Assembly: GCF_963666665.1 (NCBI RefSeq)
Contig: NZ_OY762999.1
Coordinates: 1,989,501-2,053,500, forward strand
DNA from: Maridesulfovibrio sp.
Lineage (GTDB): Bacteria; Desulfobacterota; Desulfovibrionia; Desulfovibrionales; Desulfovibrionaceae
Length of the DNA: 64,000 bases
Reading direction: 5' to 3'
In this document: one piece after another, positions 33,386 through 43,015 of the stretch
Layout of the letters: each line of letters begins with the position of its first letter
Numbering within the stretch: the first letter of the stretch is position 1
Notes under the pieces: generated by a model
Seen by the model: only the letters and a program-made list of their open reading frames with translations
Told to the model about the DNA's origin: nothing
Databases searched by the model: none
Program-made: the position numbers and the translations under genes

Positions 33386-35449
33386 ATGTCTGAAGCTTTA
33401 CAAAACCAAAGGACTTTTGCACTTGTGGGCCACGGCGGTTGTGGCAAAACCTCCACCGCCGAGATGATTCTTTTTAATGCCGGTGTAATCGACAGACTCG
33501 GTAAGATCGAGGAAGGCACCACCGCCCTCGATACCGAACCTGAAGAAATTAAGCGCCGCGGTTCCATCCAGTCCGGTTTCGCCGGGTACAAGTGGGACAA
33601 AAACGACCACTTTCTGATCGACACTCCGGGTGATGCAAACTTTTGCGGAGACCTGCCATACTCTCTAGCCGCGTCCGACGGCGTTGTCTTTACCATTGAC
33701 GCCGTGGACGGAGTCAAGCCCCTTTCGCGCAAAGCATGGGCAGCAGTTGAAAAAGCAAACCTACCCACTGTTATTTTCATAAATAAGATGGACCGAGACC
33801 GTGCAGACTTCGATTCTGCATTCGACAGCCTGAGCTCTTCTCTCGGCATCAGCCCCGTACTGCTGCATTATCCAATCGGAATCAAGGAAAATTTCAAGGG
33901 CGTAGTGGATATGCTCTCCGGTCAGGCCTATCTGTTCGAAGAGAACGGAAAGGTTACCAAGAGTGATATCCCCGCCGATATCGCAGACGAAGTAGAAGTC
34001 CTGCGCGAAACCATGATCGAAAACATTGCGGAAAGTGATGAATATCTCATGGAAAAATACCTTGAAGAAGGTGAACTTTCCCCCGAAGAAATCGCAAAAG
34101 GCCTTACTGCCGGTGTAAAAAACCGCAGCCTGTTCCCGGTATGCGTTGGTTCCGCACTGGAAAATAAAGGCGGCTCCTTCCTGCTGGACATGGTCCAGAC
34201 TTACCTGCCCTCCCCGCTTGACCATACCGAATGGCAGGGCGAAGACGGTGCAACCCGTGAATCTTCCCCAGACGGCCCCGTTGCCTGCTTTGTATTCAAA
34301 ACCCTTGCTGACCCCTTTGCCGGACAGCTTACGATCTGCCGAGTTCTCTCCGGAACAGTCACCGGCGACCTGACCCTGACCAACACCAATACCGGCGCCA
34401 AGGAAAGAATGGGCAACATTCTGCTCATGGTCGGTAAGGAACAAAAACCGCTCAAGAGCCCGGCAGGTCCCGGTGCAATCATCACACTTGCCAAGCTCAA
34501 GGAAACCTTTACCGGTGATACTCTCTGCGATGACAACAAGAAGTTTACCCTTGAAAAACCGCAGCTGGCTCCGCAGCTGATCACCTTCGCCCTTTCTCCG
34601 GCAGAAAAAGGCGACGAAGATAAAGTATTTCAGGCTATCCAGAAGCTGCTCGCCGAAGATGTCAACCTCAGCCTCTCACGCGACGAGGAAACAGGCGACA
34701 TCCTGCTTTCCGGTATGGGACAGAACCATATTGAAATCTCCGTTGAGAAAGCAAAGCGCCGCTACAAGGCTGAAATCGTGCTTAATGCACCCAAGGTTCC
34801 CTATCGCGAAACCATCAAAGGTTTTGCTGAAGTTCAGGGACGTTTCAAGAAACAGTCCGGCGGACGTGGACAGTTCGGTGACTGCTGGATCAAACTTGAG
34901 CCTCAGACCAAGGGTAACGGCTATGAGTTCGTAAACAACATCGTCGGCGGTGTAATTCCAAAGCAGTACATCCCCGCAGTCGACAAAGGTGTTCAGGAAG
35001 CAGCCCAGAAGGGATTCCTTTCAGGTTCACCTATTATCGACTTCAAGGTAACCCTTTACGATGGCTCCTACCATTCCGTTGACTCCTCGGAAATGGCATT
35101 CAAGGTTGCCGGTTCAATGGCCTTTAAAAAGGCATGCGAAAAAGCCGGTGTTGCCCTGCTTGAGCCGCTGATGAACGTTGTGGTCGAAGTGCCTGACGAA
35201 TTCATGGGTGACATCATCGGTGACCTTTCCTCCCGCCGTGGCAAGGTACTCGGTTCCGACTCCACCGCAGGCGTTACCGAGGTCAAGGCCCACGTGCCCA
35301 TGTCCGAAATTCTCAAGTATGCACCGGACCTGCGCTCCATGACCGGTGGTCAGGGAACTTTCACCATGGAAATGTCCCACTACGAAGAGTGCCCCCCGCC
35401 GATCGCGGAAAAGGTCATTGAACAATACAACGCAGGTAAGGACGAATAA
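33386..35449 (+). CDS. fusA: Elongation factor G paralogue (EF-G type 2)
   Basis: 687 residues, full EF-G layout: GTPase domain with P-loop GHGGCGKT (15-22), DTPGDANF switch II and NKMDRDRADFD, then domains II-V (RGQFGDCWIKLEP, SGSPIIDFKVTLYDG, SSRRGKVLGSD). The P-loop with GCGKT and the absence of a str operon around it are typical of the second EF-G copy in delta-proteobacteria, whose role in translocation or ribosome recycling is uncertain. Codon use is strongly biased. Monocistronic with its own terminator. Confidence 0.92.
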   Translation: MSEALQNQRTFALVGHGGCGKTSTAEMILFNAGVIDRLGKIEEGTTALDTEPEEIKRRGSIQSGFAGYKWDKNDHFLIDTPGDANFCGDLPYSLAASDGVVFTIDAVDGVKPLSRKAWAAVEKANLPTVIFINKMDRDRADFDSAFDSLSSSLGISPVLLHYPIGIKENFKGVVDMLSGQAYLFEENGKVTKSDIPADIADEVEVLRETMIENIAESDEYLMEKYLEEGELSPEEIAKGLTAGVKNRSLFPVCVGSALENKGGSFLLDMVQTYLPSPLDHTEWQGEDGATRESSPDGPVACFVFKTLADPFAGQLTICRVLSGTVTGDLTLTNTNTGAKERMGNILLMVGKEQKPLKSPAGPGAIITLAKLKETFTGDTLCDDNKKFTLEKPQLAPQLITFALSPAEKGDEDKVFQAIQKLLAEDVNLSLSRDEETGDILLSGMGQNHIEISVEKAKRRYKAEIVLNAPKVPYRETIKGFAEVQGRFKKQSGGRGQFGDCWIKLEPQTKGNGYEFVNNIVGGVIPKQYIPAVDKGVQEAAQKGFLSGSPIIDFKVTLYDGSYHSVDSSEMAFKVAGSMAFKKACEKAGVALLEPLMNVVVEVPDEFMGDIIGDLSSRRGKVLGSDSTAGVTEVKAHVPMSEILKYAPDLRSMTGGQGTFTMEMSHYEECPPPIAEKVIEQYNAGKDE

Positions 35450-35481
35450 TCCTGCACCTGTTTACTATGGTTGAACTACTT

Positions 35482-35510
35482 AGGCCGGGACATGTGTCCC
35501 GGCCTTTTTT
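35482..35510 (+). terminator. Rho-independent terminator after EF-G
   Basis: AGGCCGGGACA (35482-35492), TG loop, TGTCCCGGCCT (35495-35505), then T-run. Confidence 0.93.
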
Positions 35511-35620
35511 ATGACCATACGACAATCAATTCTTATCTTTCCAATATAACAGACTCGAAAAAACAACTTAGTATTGTGAAAACAACCAAGCTCTCATAGA
35601 CTCCAATAATGGAGGTCAAA

Positions 35621-36040
35621 ATGGAAAATCTGGAACTAGTCTTGAACGCCGTCAGTGTATACCAGGTTCAAATAGACCAAGTTGATAAAATATGGAACTA
35701 CTTCAGCGTTGTATCTCTGACCGTTGTGGGAATAATACTGAATAGTGACAAGGCTGTACGAACAATAAAAGAACCACTAATTATTATTGGGGCCTATCTC
35801 ATTTTCTGCTTTAAAAATCATATTGCATTGTTAAAATATCAAAAGCAGCTAGATCAATTAGGCAACCTTATCACTACACTAAAAGTAACAAACGCAGAGG
35901 CTCTATCCTCTTTCGGAACAGCAGGTTTTGATGAAAGCCGGAGAGCCCATATCCTTTTCACAGTTGCTGTTTGCGCAGGTTCACTGCTCACAGCATGGAT
36001 AAGAATAAAAAATCACGAAAAGAACAGTCTAACAAACTGA
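35621..36040 (+). CDS. Hypothetical membrane protein, 139 aa
   Basis: ATG 35621 with GGAGG at 35611-35615; the in-frame ATG at 35609 overlaps that site. Three hydrophobic stretches (about 30-45, 50-68 and 108-125) with a helical, charged loop between the second and third. No family recognised. A small frameshifted membrane protein gene follows closely. Confidence 0.65.
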   Translation: MENLELVLNAVSVYQVQIDQVDKIWNYFSVVSLTVVGIILNSDKAVRTIKEPLIIIGAYLIFCFKNHIALLKYQKQLDQLGNLITTLKVTNAEALSSFGTAGFDESRRAHILFTVAVCAGSLLTAWIRIKNHEKNSLTN

Positions 36041-36081
36041 CTTCATTATACTTAAACAGCATCACCATTTAAGAGAACATC

Positions 36082-36347
36082 ATGAAAAAACAATAGCAGC
36101 CTTTCTTCTCGGCGTATTAATAACCCTGACAGGATATATTCCATTTTACATGCATGTTCGGGGAAAATGGTTCGACCTTGGTCGAAACACCGGCAAGATA
36201 GACGGGCTTGCAACCGCTCTAGAAGCGTTAGATAAAGAATTTGGACCGTATGATGGAAAATCTGATTACCGGACTCTGTTTTCCGTAAAGGCAACCAGTG
36301 TTGTTGTAATTGAAAAAGATGGCAAAAAACAAATAAGAATTTACTAA
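36082..36347 (+). pseudogene. Small membrane-anchored protein gene with an apparent frameshift in an A6 run
   Basis: The ATG at 36082 with AAGAGA upstream reads only ATG AAA AAA CAA TAG. One extra A would continue it into the open frame KTIAAFLLGVLITLTGYIPFY, a signal anchor, and then the clear protein sequence WFDLGRNTGKIDGLATALEALDKEFG to the stop at 36347 (about 88 residues). Without the shift only the 65 residues from 36150 are made, and those would lack the anchor. Either a sequencing error, a true mutation or a slippery site. Function unknown. Confidence 0.6.
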
Positions 36348-36528
36348 AAAAATATTAAGCTTACTACCAATTATTAAAGACTATACTTTTAGCCACTCAT
36401 CTAACTAGTAATAATTCTCTTTATTGTTGATCTAAAAAACTAAATCACTTATCTTCTTCCTACTGATAACTAAAATATGCTAACTATGATCTTGATTTTT
36501 AATTCAACAAATCACGGGAGAAGAAATC

Positions 36529-38712
36529 ATGAATGACGAAAAAAAATGTCCGGTAACCGGGCGTACCTCAAGTCAGGTAGCCGGTAGCGGCACATCGAAC
36601 AAAGACTGGTGGCCCAACCAGCTTAACCTGAACATCCTGCATCAGCATTCAGCAAAATCTGACCCTATGGGCAAAGACTTCAACTATGCTGACGAATTTA
36701 AAAAACTCGACCTTGAAGCACTCAAAAAAGACCTGTTCGAATTGATGACCGACTCTCAGGAATGGTGGCCTGCAGATTACGGACACTACGGCCCATTATT
36801 TATCCGCATGGCATGGCACAGTGCCGGGACCTACCGCATCGGAGACGGACGTGGCGGTGCCGGATCTGGCAGCCAGCGCCTTGCACCGCTCAACAGCTGG
36901 CCTGACAACGTAAACCTCGACAAAGCCCGCAGGCTGCTCTGGCCCATCAAGAAGAAATACGGACGCAAAATTTCATGGGCCGACCTGATAGTTTTTGCCG
37001 GAACCTGCGCAATTGAATCCATGGGCTTGAAGCCTTTCGGGTTTGCAGGAGGCCGCGAAGATATCTGGGAACCGGAAGAAGATATTTACTGGGGCGACGA
37101 GGACACTTGGCTCGGAGACACCCGCTACTCAGGTAACCGCAAGCTAGATAACCCGCTGGCAGCAGTACAGATGGGTTTGATTTACGTGAACCCCGAGGGT
37201 CCTAACGGTGACCCGAATGCCGTGGCTTCAGGCAAGGATGTGCGTGAAACTTTTGCCCGTATGGCCATGAACGACGAAGAAACCGTGGCCCTTGTCGCAG
37301 GAGGACACACCTTCGGCAAATGCCACGGAGCAGGAGACGCAACCAATGTAGGTCCGGACCCCGAAGGCGCACCGATTGAACAGCAGGGACTGGGCTGGAA
37401 GAGCAAATTCGGCAGCGGTAAGGGTGGAGATACCATCTCAAGCGGCATTGAAGGCGCATGGACCCCGACCCCCATTAAATGGGACAACAGCTACTTCGAC
37501 ACTCTGTTCGGCTATGAATGGAATCTGGAAAAAAGTCCTGCCGGGGCCTGGCAATGGCATCCATCCGATCCGGAAGCAAAAAAGACCGTGCCGGATGCAC
37601 ACGATCCTTCCAAGACCCATCCTCCAATGATGACAACCGCAGACCTATCTCTGCGCATGGACCCGATATACGCACCCATTGCGAAACGTTTCCACGAAAA
37701 CCCCGAAGAGTTTGCCGACGCCTTTGCACGGGCATGGTTCAAGCTGACCCACCGCGACATGGGACCGCGTTCTCGTTATCTGGGTTCTATGGTTCCCGAT
37801 GAAGAGCTCATCTGGCAGGATCCGGTTCCCGCAGTGGATCACGAACTGATCGACAACACAGATATTGCAGATTTGAAGGCTAAAATTCTGGCTTCAGGAT
37901 TGTCTGTTTCGAAACTTGTTTCCGCTGCATGGGCCTCCGCTTCAACCTACCGTGATTCCGACAAACGCGGAGGTGCCAATGGTGCGCGAATCCGCCTTGC
38001 ACCGCAAAAGGACTGGTATGTAAACCAGCCGTTGCAACTACCGGAACTGCTGAACAAGCTCGAAGGAATTCAGCAGGAATTCAACAGCAAATCCGGCAAT
38101 AAAAAGGTCTCCATCGCCGACCTGATTGTACTGGGCGGTTGCGCAGCAGTGGAACAAGGCGCAAAAAATGCTGGATTTGATGTGACCGTGCCGTTCACTC
38201 CGGGCCGCACCGATGCTTCACAAGAACAGACCGATGTCTATTCATTTGCAGTGCTCGAACCCGCAGCTGACGGCTTCCGCAACTACCAGAAGGTAAAATA
38301 CTCCGTTACCCCGGAAGAATTGCTGGTGGACAAAGCCCAGCTCATGACCCTGACCGCTCCTGAAATGACCGTACTTATCGGAGGGATGCGTGCCTTAAAT
38401 GCAAACTTTGATGGCTCAAAGCACGGCATATTCACAGATAACCCCGGAAGCCTGAGCAATGACTTCTTCAGCAACCTGCTTGATATGGATACGGTATGGA
38501 CTCCCACATCTGAAGATGCGGAATTATTTGAGGGACGCGACCGCGAAAGCGGTGAATTAAAGTGGACCGCCACCAGAATCGACCTGATCTTCGGAGCCAA
38601 TTCCCAGCTGCGAGCAATTGCCGAGGTTTATGGATGTGAAGATTCTGGAGAAAAGTTTGTTAACGACTTCATCACCGCATGGGATAAGGTTATGAATCTG
38701 GGACGATTCTAA
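36529..38712 (+). CDS. katG: Catalase-peroxidase
   Basis: 727 residues, normal KatG length. Heme enzyme that breaks down hydrogen peroxide and peroxidises small donors in the cytoplasm. Seen: distal site RMAWHSAGTYR (Arg93, Trp96, His97), the covalent-adduct tyrosine in GLIYVNPEGPNG, the proximal histidine in VAGGHTFGKCHG, and the second, heme-free half (SAWASASTYRDSDKRGGANGARIRL). In an anaerobe it serves defence against oxygen exposure. No OxyR or PerR gene is adjacent; upstream 180 bases are AT-rich without a recognisable operator. Own terminator. Confidence 0.98.
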   Translation: MNDEKKCPVTGRTSSQVAGSGTSNKDWWPNQLNLNILHQHSAKSDPMGKDFNYADEFKKLDLEALKKDLFELMTDSQEWWPADYGHYGPLFIRMAWHSAGTYRIGDGRGGAGSGSQRLAPLNSWPDNVNLDKARRLLWPIKKKYGRKISWADLIVFAGTCAIESMGLKPFGFAGGREDIWEPEEDIYWGDEDTWLGDTRYSGNRKLDNPLAAVQMGLIYVNPEGPNGDPNAVASGKDVRETFARMAMNDEETVALVAGGHTFGKCHGAGDATNVGPDPEGAPIEQQGLGWKSKFGSGKGGDTISSGIEGAWTPTPIKWDNSYFDTLFGYEWNLEKSPAGAWQWHPSDPEAKKTVPDAHDPSKTHPPMMTTADLSLRMDPIYAPIAKRFHENPEEFADAFARAWFKLTHRDMGPRSRYLGSMVPDEELIWQDPVPAVDHELIDNTDIADLKAKILASGLSVSKLVSAAWASASTYRDSDKRGGANGARIRLAPQKDWYVNQPLQLPELLNKLEGIQQEFNSKSGNKKVSIADLIVLGGCAAVEQGAKNAGFDVTVPFTPGRTDASQEQTDVYSFAVLEPAADGFRNYQKVKYSVTPEELLVDKAQLMTLTAPEMTVLIGGMRALNANFDGSKHGIFTDNPGSLSNDFFSNLLDMDTVWTPTSEDAELFEGRDRESGELKWTATRIDLIFGANSQLRAIAEVYGCEDSGEKFVNDFITAWDKVMNLGRF

Positions 38713-38734
38713 AATAGCTTAACAGATCAATAAT

Positions 38735-38775
38735 AAAAAAGCGGCGTTTCATTATTCTGATACGCCGCTTTTTTC
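38735..38775 (+). terminator. Rho-independent terminator after katG
   Basis: AAAAAAGCGGCGT pairs with ACGCCGCTTTTTT across a 14-base loop. Confidence 0.9.
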
Positions 38776-38862
38776 TTTTATCATCTAAATCTAATACATA
38801 TATCTTGACATTACTTATTAAAAATAGATTTTATCACAAAAACATAATTAAAGGAGAAATCA

Positions 38863-39381
38863 ATGAAGACAACAATTAACATCGGCATTTTAGTAGTAGT
38901 TTCAATCTTAGTCCTTTGCGGCACATCAATGGCTCAAAACCCCACATTCAATGCACAGGGAAGCGCCATTGTTCCACACATTTTCACTTATCACTATACT
39001 GCAACCAATAAAGCCATTTCATACATTAGCCTTTCTAATATCACTGATACGGTAGTAAACTGTAAAATCGTTGTTTATGACCATGAAGGAGAGGATGTCA
39101 CCAATCGAGGAAGGGTAATGACTGGCGATAATACCGGGCAATGGACAACTATTGCACTGGGAACTGGTGAATTTGAAATCCCTCCCCATGGAACCCGCAT
39201 GTACATGCTTGATGACAGTGCTAACCAAAGGACTGTTTTCGGACACGCATTAGTTAAATGGACATCCAACAACGACAAACTCAGCAAAGCCCTTGTCGGG
39301 CAATACAGATATTGGGGAATGCATGGGACTGGCTCAGGCCACGGAGGGACTTCTCCCATCAACAATGGGCAACCATTTTAG
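38863..39381 (+). CDS. Secreted protein of unknown function
   Basis: 172 residues with a Sec signal peptide (MKTTINIGILVVVSILVLCGTSMAQ; cleavage likely after SMA). The mature part looks beta-rich (HYTATNKAISYISLSNITDTVVNCKIVVYD; EFEIPPHGTRMYML), like a small beta-sandwich, and ends in a glycine-rich tail. AAGGAG ribosome binding site; single gene with its own terminator. No family recognised. Confidence 0.75.
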   Translation: MKTTINIGILVVVSILVLCGTSMAQNPTFNAQGSAIVPHIFTYHYTATNKAISYISLSNITDTVVNCKIVVYDHEGEDVTNRGRVMTGDNTGQWTTIALGTGEFEIPPHGTRMYMLDDSANQRTVFGHALVKWTSNNDKLSKALVGQYRYWGMHGTGSGHGGTSPINNGQPF

Positions 39382-39389
39382 ACTCCATC

Positions 39390-39421
39390 GCCCCGGCAAT
39401 TACATGCCGGGGCTTTCTTCG
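39390..39421 (+). terminator. Rho-independent terminator
   Basis: GCCCCGGCA (39390-39398) pairs with TGCCGGGGC (39405-39413), followed by TTTCTTC. Confidence 0.85.
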
Positions 39422-39594
39422 TTATGCAACAATTCCTTCTTTTCATTATTTTCCCTTTCCTCTTGTCCAGCGGGAAAAATTAAACTACTTAATGGGTGGT
39501 TTATTTGTTATTAATTAATGATTGGTCAGTTGGATTCAAAATCCACGGCCTTCAATATATTTCCCTGCAAAACAGTTTAACCTTAATTACTATC

Positions 39595-40314
39595 GTGAAC
39601 TTATTTAGAACCTTATTTTTTTACCTTGTTTTTTTTCCGGCCACTATTTTCTTTTCCATCGTGGCAATCATTGGACGCTCCCAGAAATCCAGCCACTGGT
39701 GTGAGCGGAACTGGGGCAAACTGGTTGTATGGCTCTGCGCCAGCACGAACCGGGTAGACCTGAGCGCCCTCGACGAAAATCAAACTTACGTTTTCATGGT
39801 AAACCACCAGAGTTTTTACGACATTCCCCTGCTCTTCAAATTCCTTGCACCTTGGCAATTCAAATTTGTTGCTAAAAAACAACTTTTCGATTTTCCGGTC
39901 TTTGGCCATGCCATGACCGCAGGGGGACACATCTCCATTGACCGCGAAAACCGCAGACAGGGAATGCGTGATATTCAGAACGCTATTGATACTGCCAACA
40001 GCGGTCTTTCTCCTCTGATCTTCCCCGAAGGGACCCGTAACCCCGCCCCTGAAAAAGACGGCCTTATGGAATTTAAAACCGGTGGAATGGTACTGGCTCT
40101 GAAATGCCAGAAGCCCATCGCCCCGGTGGTTATGTACGGCATTAACAAGGTCTGCAAAAAACACAGCCTGTGGATGAATCCGTTTCAGGAGATCAAAATC
40201 AAGGCCCTGCCGCCCATTGATATTTCAGAATACAAAGTCCGTGACCGCGTCAAACTCAAGGAACAGCTCGAAGCAGTTATGGGTGCAGCCTATGCGGAGC
40301 TAAAAGATGAATGA
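39595..40314 (+). CDS. plsC: 1-acyl-sn-glycerol-3-phosphate acyltransferase
   Basis: About 239 residues from GTG 39595, the family's usual length; the frame stays open to GTG 39496 and neither start has a good ribosome binding site. It transfers an acyl chain to lysophosphatidic acid to make phosphatidic acid at the inner membrane. Seen: N-terminal hydrophobic anchor (LFFYLVFFPATIFFSIVAII), catalytic NHQSFYD (NHx4D), GHISIDRENR and FPEGTRNP. It overlaps the start of the RNase J gene by 8 bases, so the two are coupled. Confidence 0.93.
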   Translation: MNLFRTLFFYLVFFPATIFFSIVAIIGRSQKSSHWCERNWGKLVVWLCASTNRVDLSALDENQTYVFMVNHQSFYDIPLLFKFLAPWQFKFVAKKQLFDFPVFGHAMTAGGHISIDRENRRQGMRDIQNAIDTANSGLSPLIFPEGTRNPAPEKDGLMEFKTGGMVLALKCQKPIAPVVMYGINKVCKKHSLWMNPFQEIKIKALPPIDISEYKVRDRVKLKEQLEAVMGAAYAELKDE

Positions 40315-42010
40315 TCCCCAGCTTACAGTATGTCCGCTTGGGGGCCTTGGTGAAATCGGTCTGAATTGTATGATGCTCAGCACTGCTGAAACGGCAGTAG
40401 TGATCGACTGCGGGCTCATTTTTCCAGATGACGCCCTTTTCGGTGTGGATATAGCTATTCCCCGCTTTGACCATATCATGGCCATGAAGAACACCTTAAA
40501 AGGGATCGTGCTCACCCACGGACATGAGGACCATATCGGTGCTTTGCCGTGGTTGCTTCCTTATATAGATGTACCCGTCTACGGTTCCAAGTTTACCCTT
40601 GGACTGGTGGAAAACAAACTTCGTGAACATAATCTTGAAGATTACGTTGACCTGCGCGTTGTAAACCCGCATGACCGGGTGGAATTGGGCGACTTGGCTT
40701 TTAATTTTTTCCCTGTCTGCCATTCCATTATCGAAGGCTATGCGTTGGGTATTGAAACACCAGTAGGCCGGGTAATCCATACTGGCGATTTCAAGATTGA
40801 CCGCAACCCGCTGGATGGACACGAAACGGACCTTGAAGCCATTGCAAAATTTTCCGAATCTGGTGTCACCCTGCTTTTCTCTGATTCCACCAACGTTGAA
40901 CAGGATGGATACGCCCTCACCGAAAATGAAATCAAAAACACCATGCGCGACCTCTTTATTGAAGCAGAAGGCCGCATTCTGGTTACCCTCTTCTCCAGCC
41001 ATATTCAGCGCATGCAGGAAATTTTTGACCTTGCCGTGGAAGCTAGACGCAAGGTTGGAGTCAGCGGAAAATCCTTGGCCCGCAATATCGAACTTGCCCG
41101 CGATCTTGGCAAATTGCGTTTTCCGGGCGGAACACTCATAGACCTCGAAGATCTCCCCGATTATCGCGATGATGAAATAGTTCTGCTGGTAACCGGGTCT
41201 CAGGGCGAATCTTTGGCCTCCCTTTCACGCCTTTCCACCGGAGACCACCGCCAGCTTTCCATCAAGGAAGGCGACCTTGTTTTAATGTCCTCGCGTTTTA
41301 TTCCGGGCAACACCAAAGCCATCACCAGAGTCATCAACAGACTTTACAAGCTTGGCGCAGAAGTTCTTTATGAAAAGGTTCAAGGCATTCACGCTTCCGG
41401 CCACGCGCATCGCGAAGAACTGCGCATTATGCTTGAAACAGTGCGTCCCAAATATTTTATTCCCGTGCATGGAGAGTACAGACATTTAATAAAGCATTCC
41501 CGTCTTGCCGTAGAAACCGGAGTCGCTCCTGAACGTTCATTGGTAATTGAAGACGGTGAACCCGTGACTTTCCTGCTGCACGGCATTCGTTTCGAAGAAA
41601 ACGTGCCTGTACAATGCACCCTTGTAGACGGCAAAGGAGTTGGGGATGTAGGCCAGACCGTACTCAAAGAACGCCAGCTGCTGGCCGGAGAAGGTTTGGT
41701 CATTGTGGCTCTGATCGTCGATGTAAACACCGGCGAAATCCTCAAGGGACCGGAAGTCACATCAAAGGGATTTGTCTTTGAGCAGCAGTACTCTCACCTT
41801 CTGGAAGATGCCAAGTGCATTGTACTTGATGTGTTTGAAAACATACCTCCGGGACACACCAACAAACTCAAAGAACGCATCCGATCGGCCCTGCGCCGTT
41901 TTTTCCGCAAGGTTCTCGGCCGAGATCCGGTGGTCATTCCCCTTGTTATTTCACTGACCGGAGACGAAGAAAAGGATATCGACGCCAAGTGCGATAAATG
42001 TATACTCTAA
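40307..42010 (+). CDS. rnj: Ribonuclease J
   Basis: 567 residues. Metallo-beta-lactamase/beta-CASP ribonuclease with 5'-exonuclease and endonuclease activity in mRNA decay and rRNA processing. Seen: the zinc motif THGHEDHIGALPW, DSTNVEQDG, the beta-CASP ASGHAHREELR and VHGEYRHL, and a C-terminal dimer domain. Starts inside the end of plsC. Its terminator (42016-42041) follows at once. Confidence 0.96.
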   Translation: MNDPQLTVCPLGGLGEIGLNCMMLSTAETAVVIDCGLIFPDDALFGVDIAIPRFDHIMAMKNTLKGIVLTHGHEDHIGALPWLLPYIDVPVYGSKFTLGLVENKLREHNLEDYVDLRVVNPHDRVELGDLAFNFFPVCHSIIEGYALGIETPVGRVIHTGDFKIDRNPLDGHETDLEAIAKFSESGVTLLFSDSTNVEQDGYALTENEIKNTMRDLFIEAEGRILVTLFSSHIQRMQEIFDLAVEARRKVGVSGKSLARNIELARDLGKLRFPGGTLIDLEDLPDYRDDEIVLLVTGSQGESLASLSRLSTGDHRQLSIKEGDLVLMSSRFIPGNTKAITRVINRLYKLGAEVLYEKVQGIHASGHAHREELRIMLETVRPKYFIPVHGEYRHLIKHSRLAVETGVAPERSLVIEDGEPVTFLLHGIRFEENVPVQCTLVDGKGVGDVGQTVLKERQLLAGEGLVIVALIVDVNTGEILKGPEVTSKGFVFEQQYSHLLEDAKCIVLDVFENIPPGHTNKLKERIRSALRRFFRKVLGRDPVVIPLVISLTGDEEKDIDAKCDKCIL

Positions 42011-42015
42011 AAACT

Positions 42016-42041
42016 CCAAACCCTGTTTGGCTGTTTTTTTT
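42016..42041 (+). terminator. Rho-independent terminator after rnj
   Basis: CCAAAC (42016-42021), CCT loop, GTTTGG (42025-42030), then CTG and a run of eight T. Confidence 0.85.
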
Positions 42042-42093
42042 GTTTGTGCTATTTTTATTTTTGCGACTGAATCAGATCATGCCGGGAGATTAA

Positions 42094-42861
42094 ATGAAAG
42101 TTTACAGAATCAGACATGGCGAAAATGTATTCTATGCAACTTTGGAAGACGGACATTTTAAAAGTCTGGTAACCGGACAGCCCGGTTCCGTGCCAATTCC
42201 ATTTTCGGAATGCGCTATCCTGCCCATCGTGGTTCCTTCCAAAATTGTCTGCGTAGGCCTGAACTACAGGGCGCATGCAGCTGAACTGGATATGAAAATC
42301 CCGGATGAACCCATGATCTTCCTGAAACCGCCCTCAGCGGTTATCGGAAATAACGATGCAATTGTTATCCCTTCTATTTCCGAACAAGTGGACTATGAAG
42401 GGGAGCTTGCCATTATCATAGGGCAGACAACCAAGAACGTTCAGCCGCATGATGTAGACCCCATGATTTTCGGATACTCCTGCGCCAATGACATCACAGC
42501 AAGGGATTTCCAGCGCAAGGACACCTTATTCACCCGGGCCAAAGGTTTTGACACATTCGCCCCCATCGGGCCATGTATTGAAACTGATATTGACGTCAGC
42601 AGACTTGGCATACGTACTATAGTTAATGATAAGGTCCGGCAGGAAGGCACCATTGCAGACATGCAGTACAGCCCGGCAGAACTGGTCAGCTATATTTCAC
42701 AACATATGACTCTCAATCCCGGAGACGTAATCATGACCGGTACACCTCCGGGAATCGGAACCCTCAAAGCCGGAGACCGAGTTGAAGTCGAAATCGAAGG
42801 AATCGGCAAGCTCAGCAACCCTGTGGTTGACGACGAATCCCTGAAAGCACCGGTCCAGTAA
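42094..42861 (+). CDS. Fumarylacetoacetate hydrolase family protein
   Basis: 255 residues. FAH superfamily fold with the metal-binding acidic triad region VDYEGELAIIIG, GYSCANDITARDFQ and PGDVIMTGTPPGIG. Members act as acylpyruvate hydrolases, oxaloacetate decarboxylases or tautomerases; oxaloacetate tautomerase/acylpyruvase of YcgM type is the closest in length. N-terminal 45 residues form the usual small cap. Cytoplasmic. Nothing adjacent fixes the substrate; rpsB follows with its own leader. Confidence 0.92.
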   Translation: MKVYRIRHGENVFYATLEDGHFKSLVTGQPGSVPIPFSECAILPIVVPSKIVCVGLNYRAHAAELDMKIPDEPMIFLKPPSAVIGNNDAIVIPSISEQVDYEGELAIIIGQTTKNVQPHDVDPMIFGYSCANDITARDFQRKDTLFTRAKGFDTFAPIGPCIETDIDVSRLGIRTIVNDKVRQEGTIADMQYSPAELVSYISQHMTLNPGDVIMTGTPPGIGTLKAGDRVEVEIEGIGKLSNPVVDDESLKAPVQ

Positions 42862-42879
42862 ATATTTTCAAAAAAGAAT

Positions 42880-42991
42880 GCACCAAGGGTTGCCTTTTCA
42901 GGCTAATTCCCGTAATGGTGCGTAGCCAAATCACACATTCCGGCCTCTATATGGGTGCCTGCAGCGGTTGCAGGTTCATTACAGCCGGAAT
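42880..42991 (+). promoter_or_regulatory. Structured rpsB leader, candidate S2-binding autoregulatory RNA
   Basis: Two nested-stem elements fill the space before rpsB. GCACCA (42880-42885) pairs with TGGTGC (42916-42921) around an inner GCC/GGC hairpin. ATTCCGGC (42937-42944) pairs with GCCGGAAT (42984-42991), enclosing CCTGCA/TGCAGG (42958-42963, 42969-42974). Leaders of rpsB-tsf that bind S2 are known in other bacteria; whether this one is homologous was not tested. Confidence 0.5.
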
Positions 42992-43015
42992 GGAGGAAAA
43001 ACCCAGGAGGAAATT

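Noticed and set aside
33761..34444. 227-codon minus-strand ORF inside the EF-G gene
   Set aside because: Shadow of a conserved GTPase gene, no independent support.
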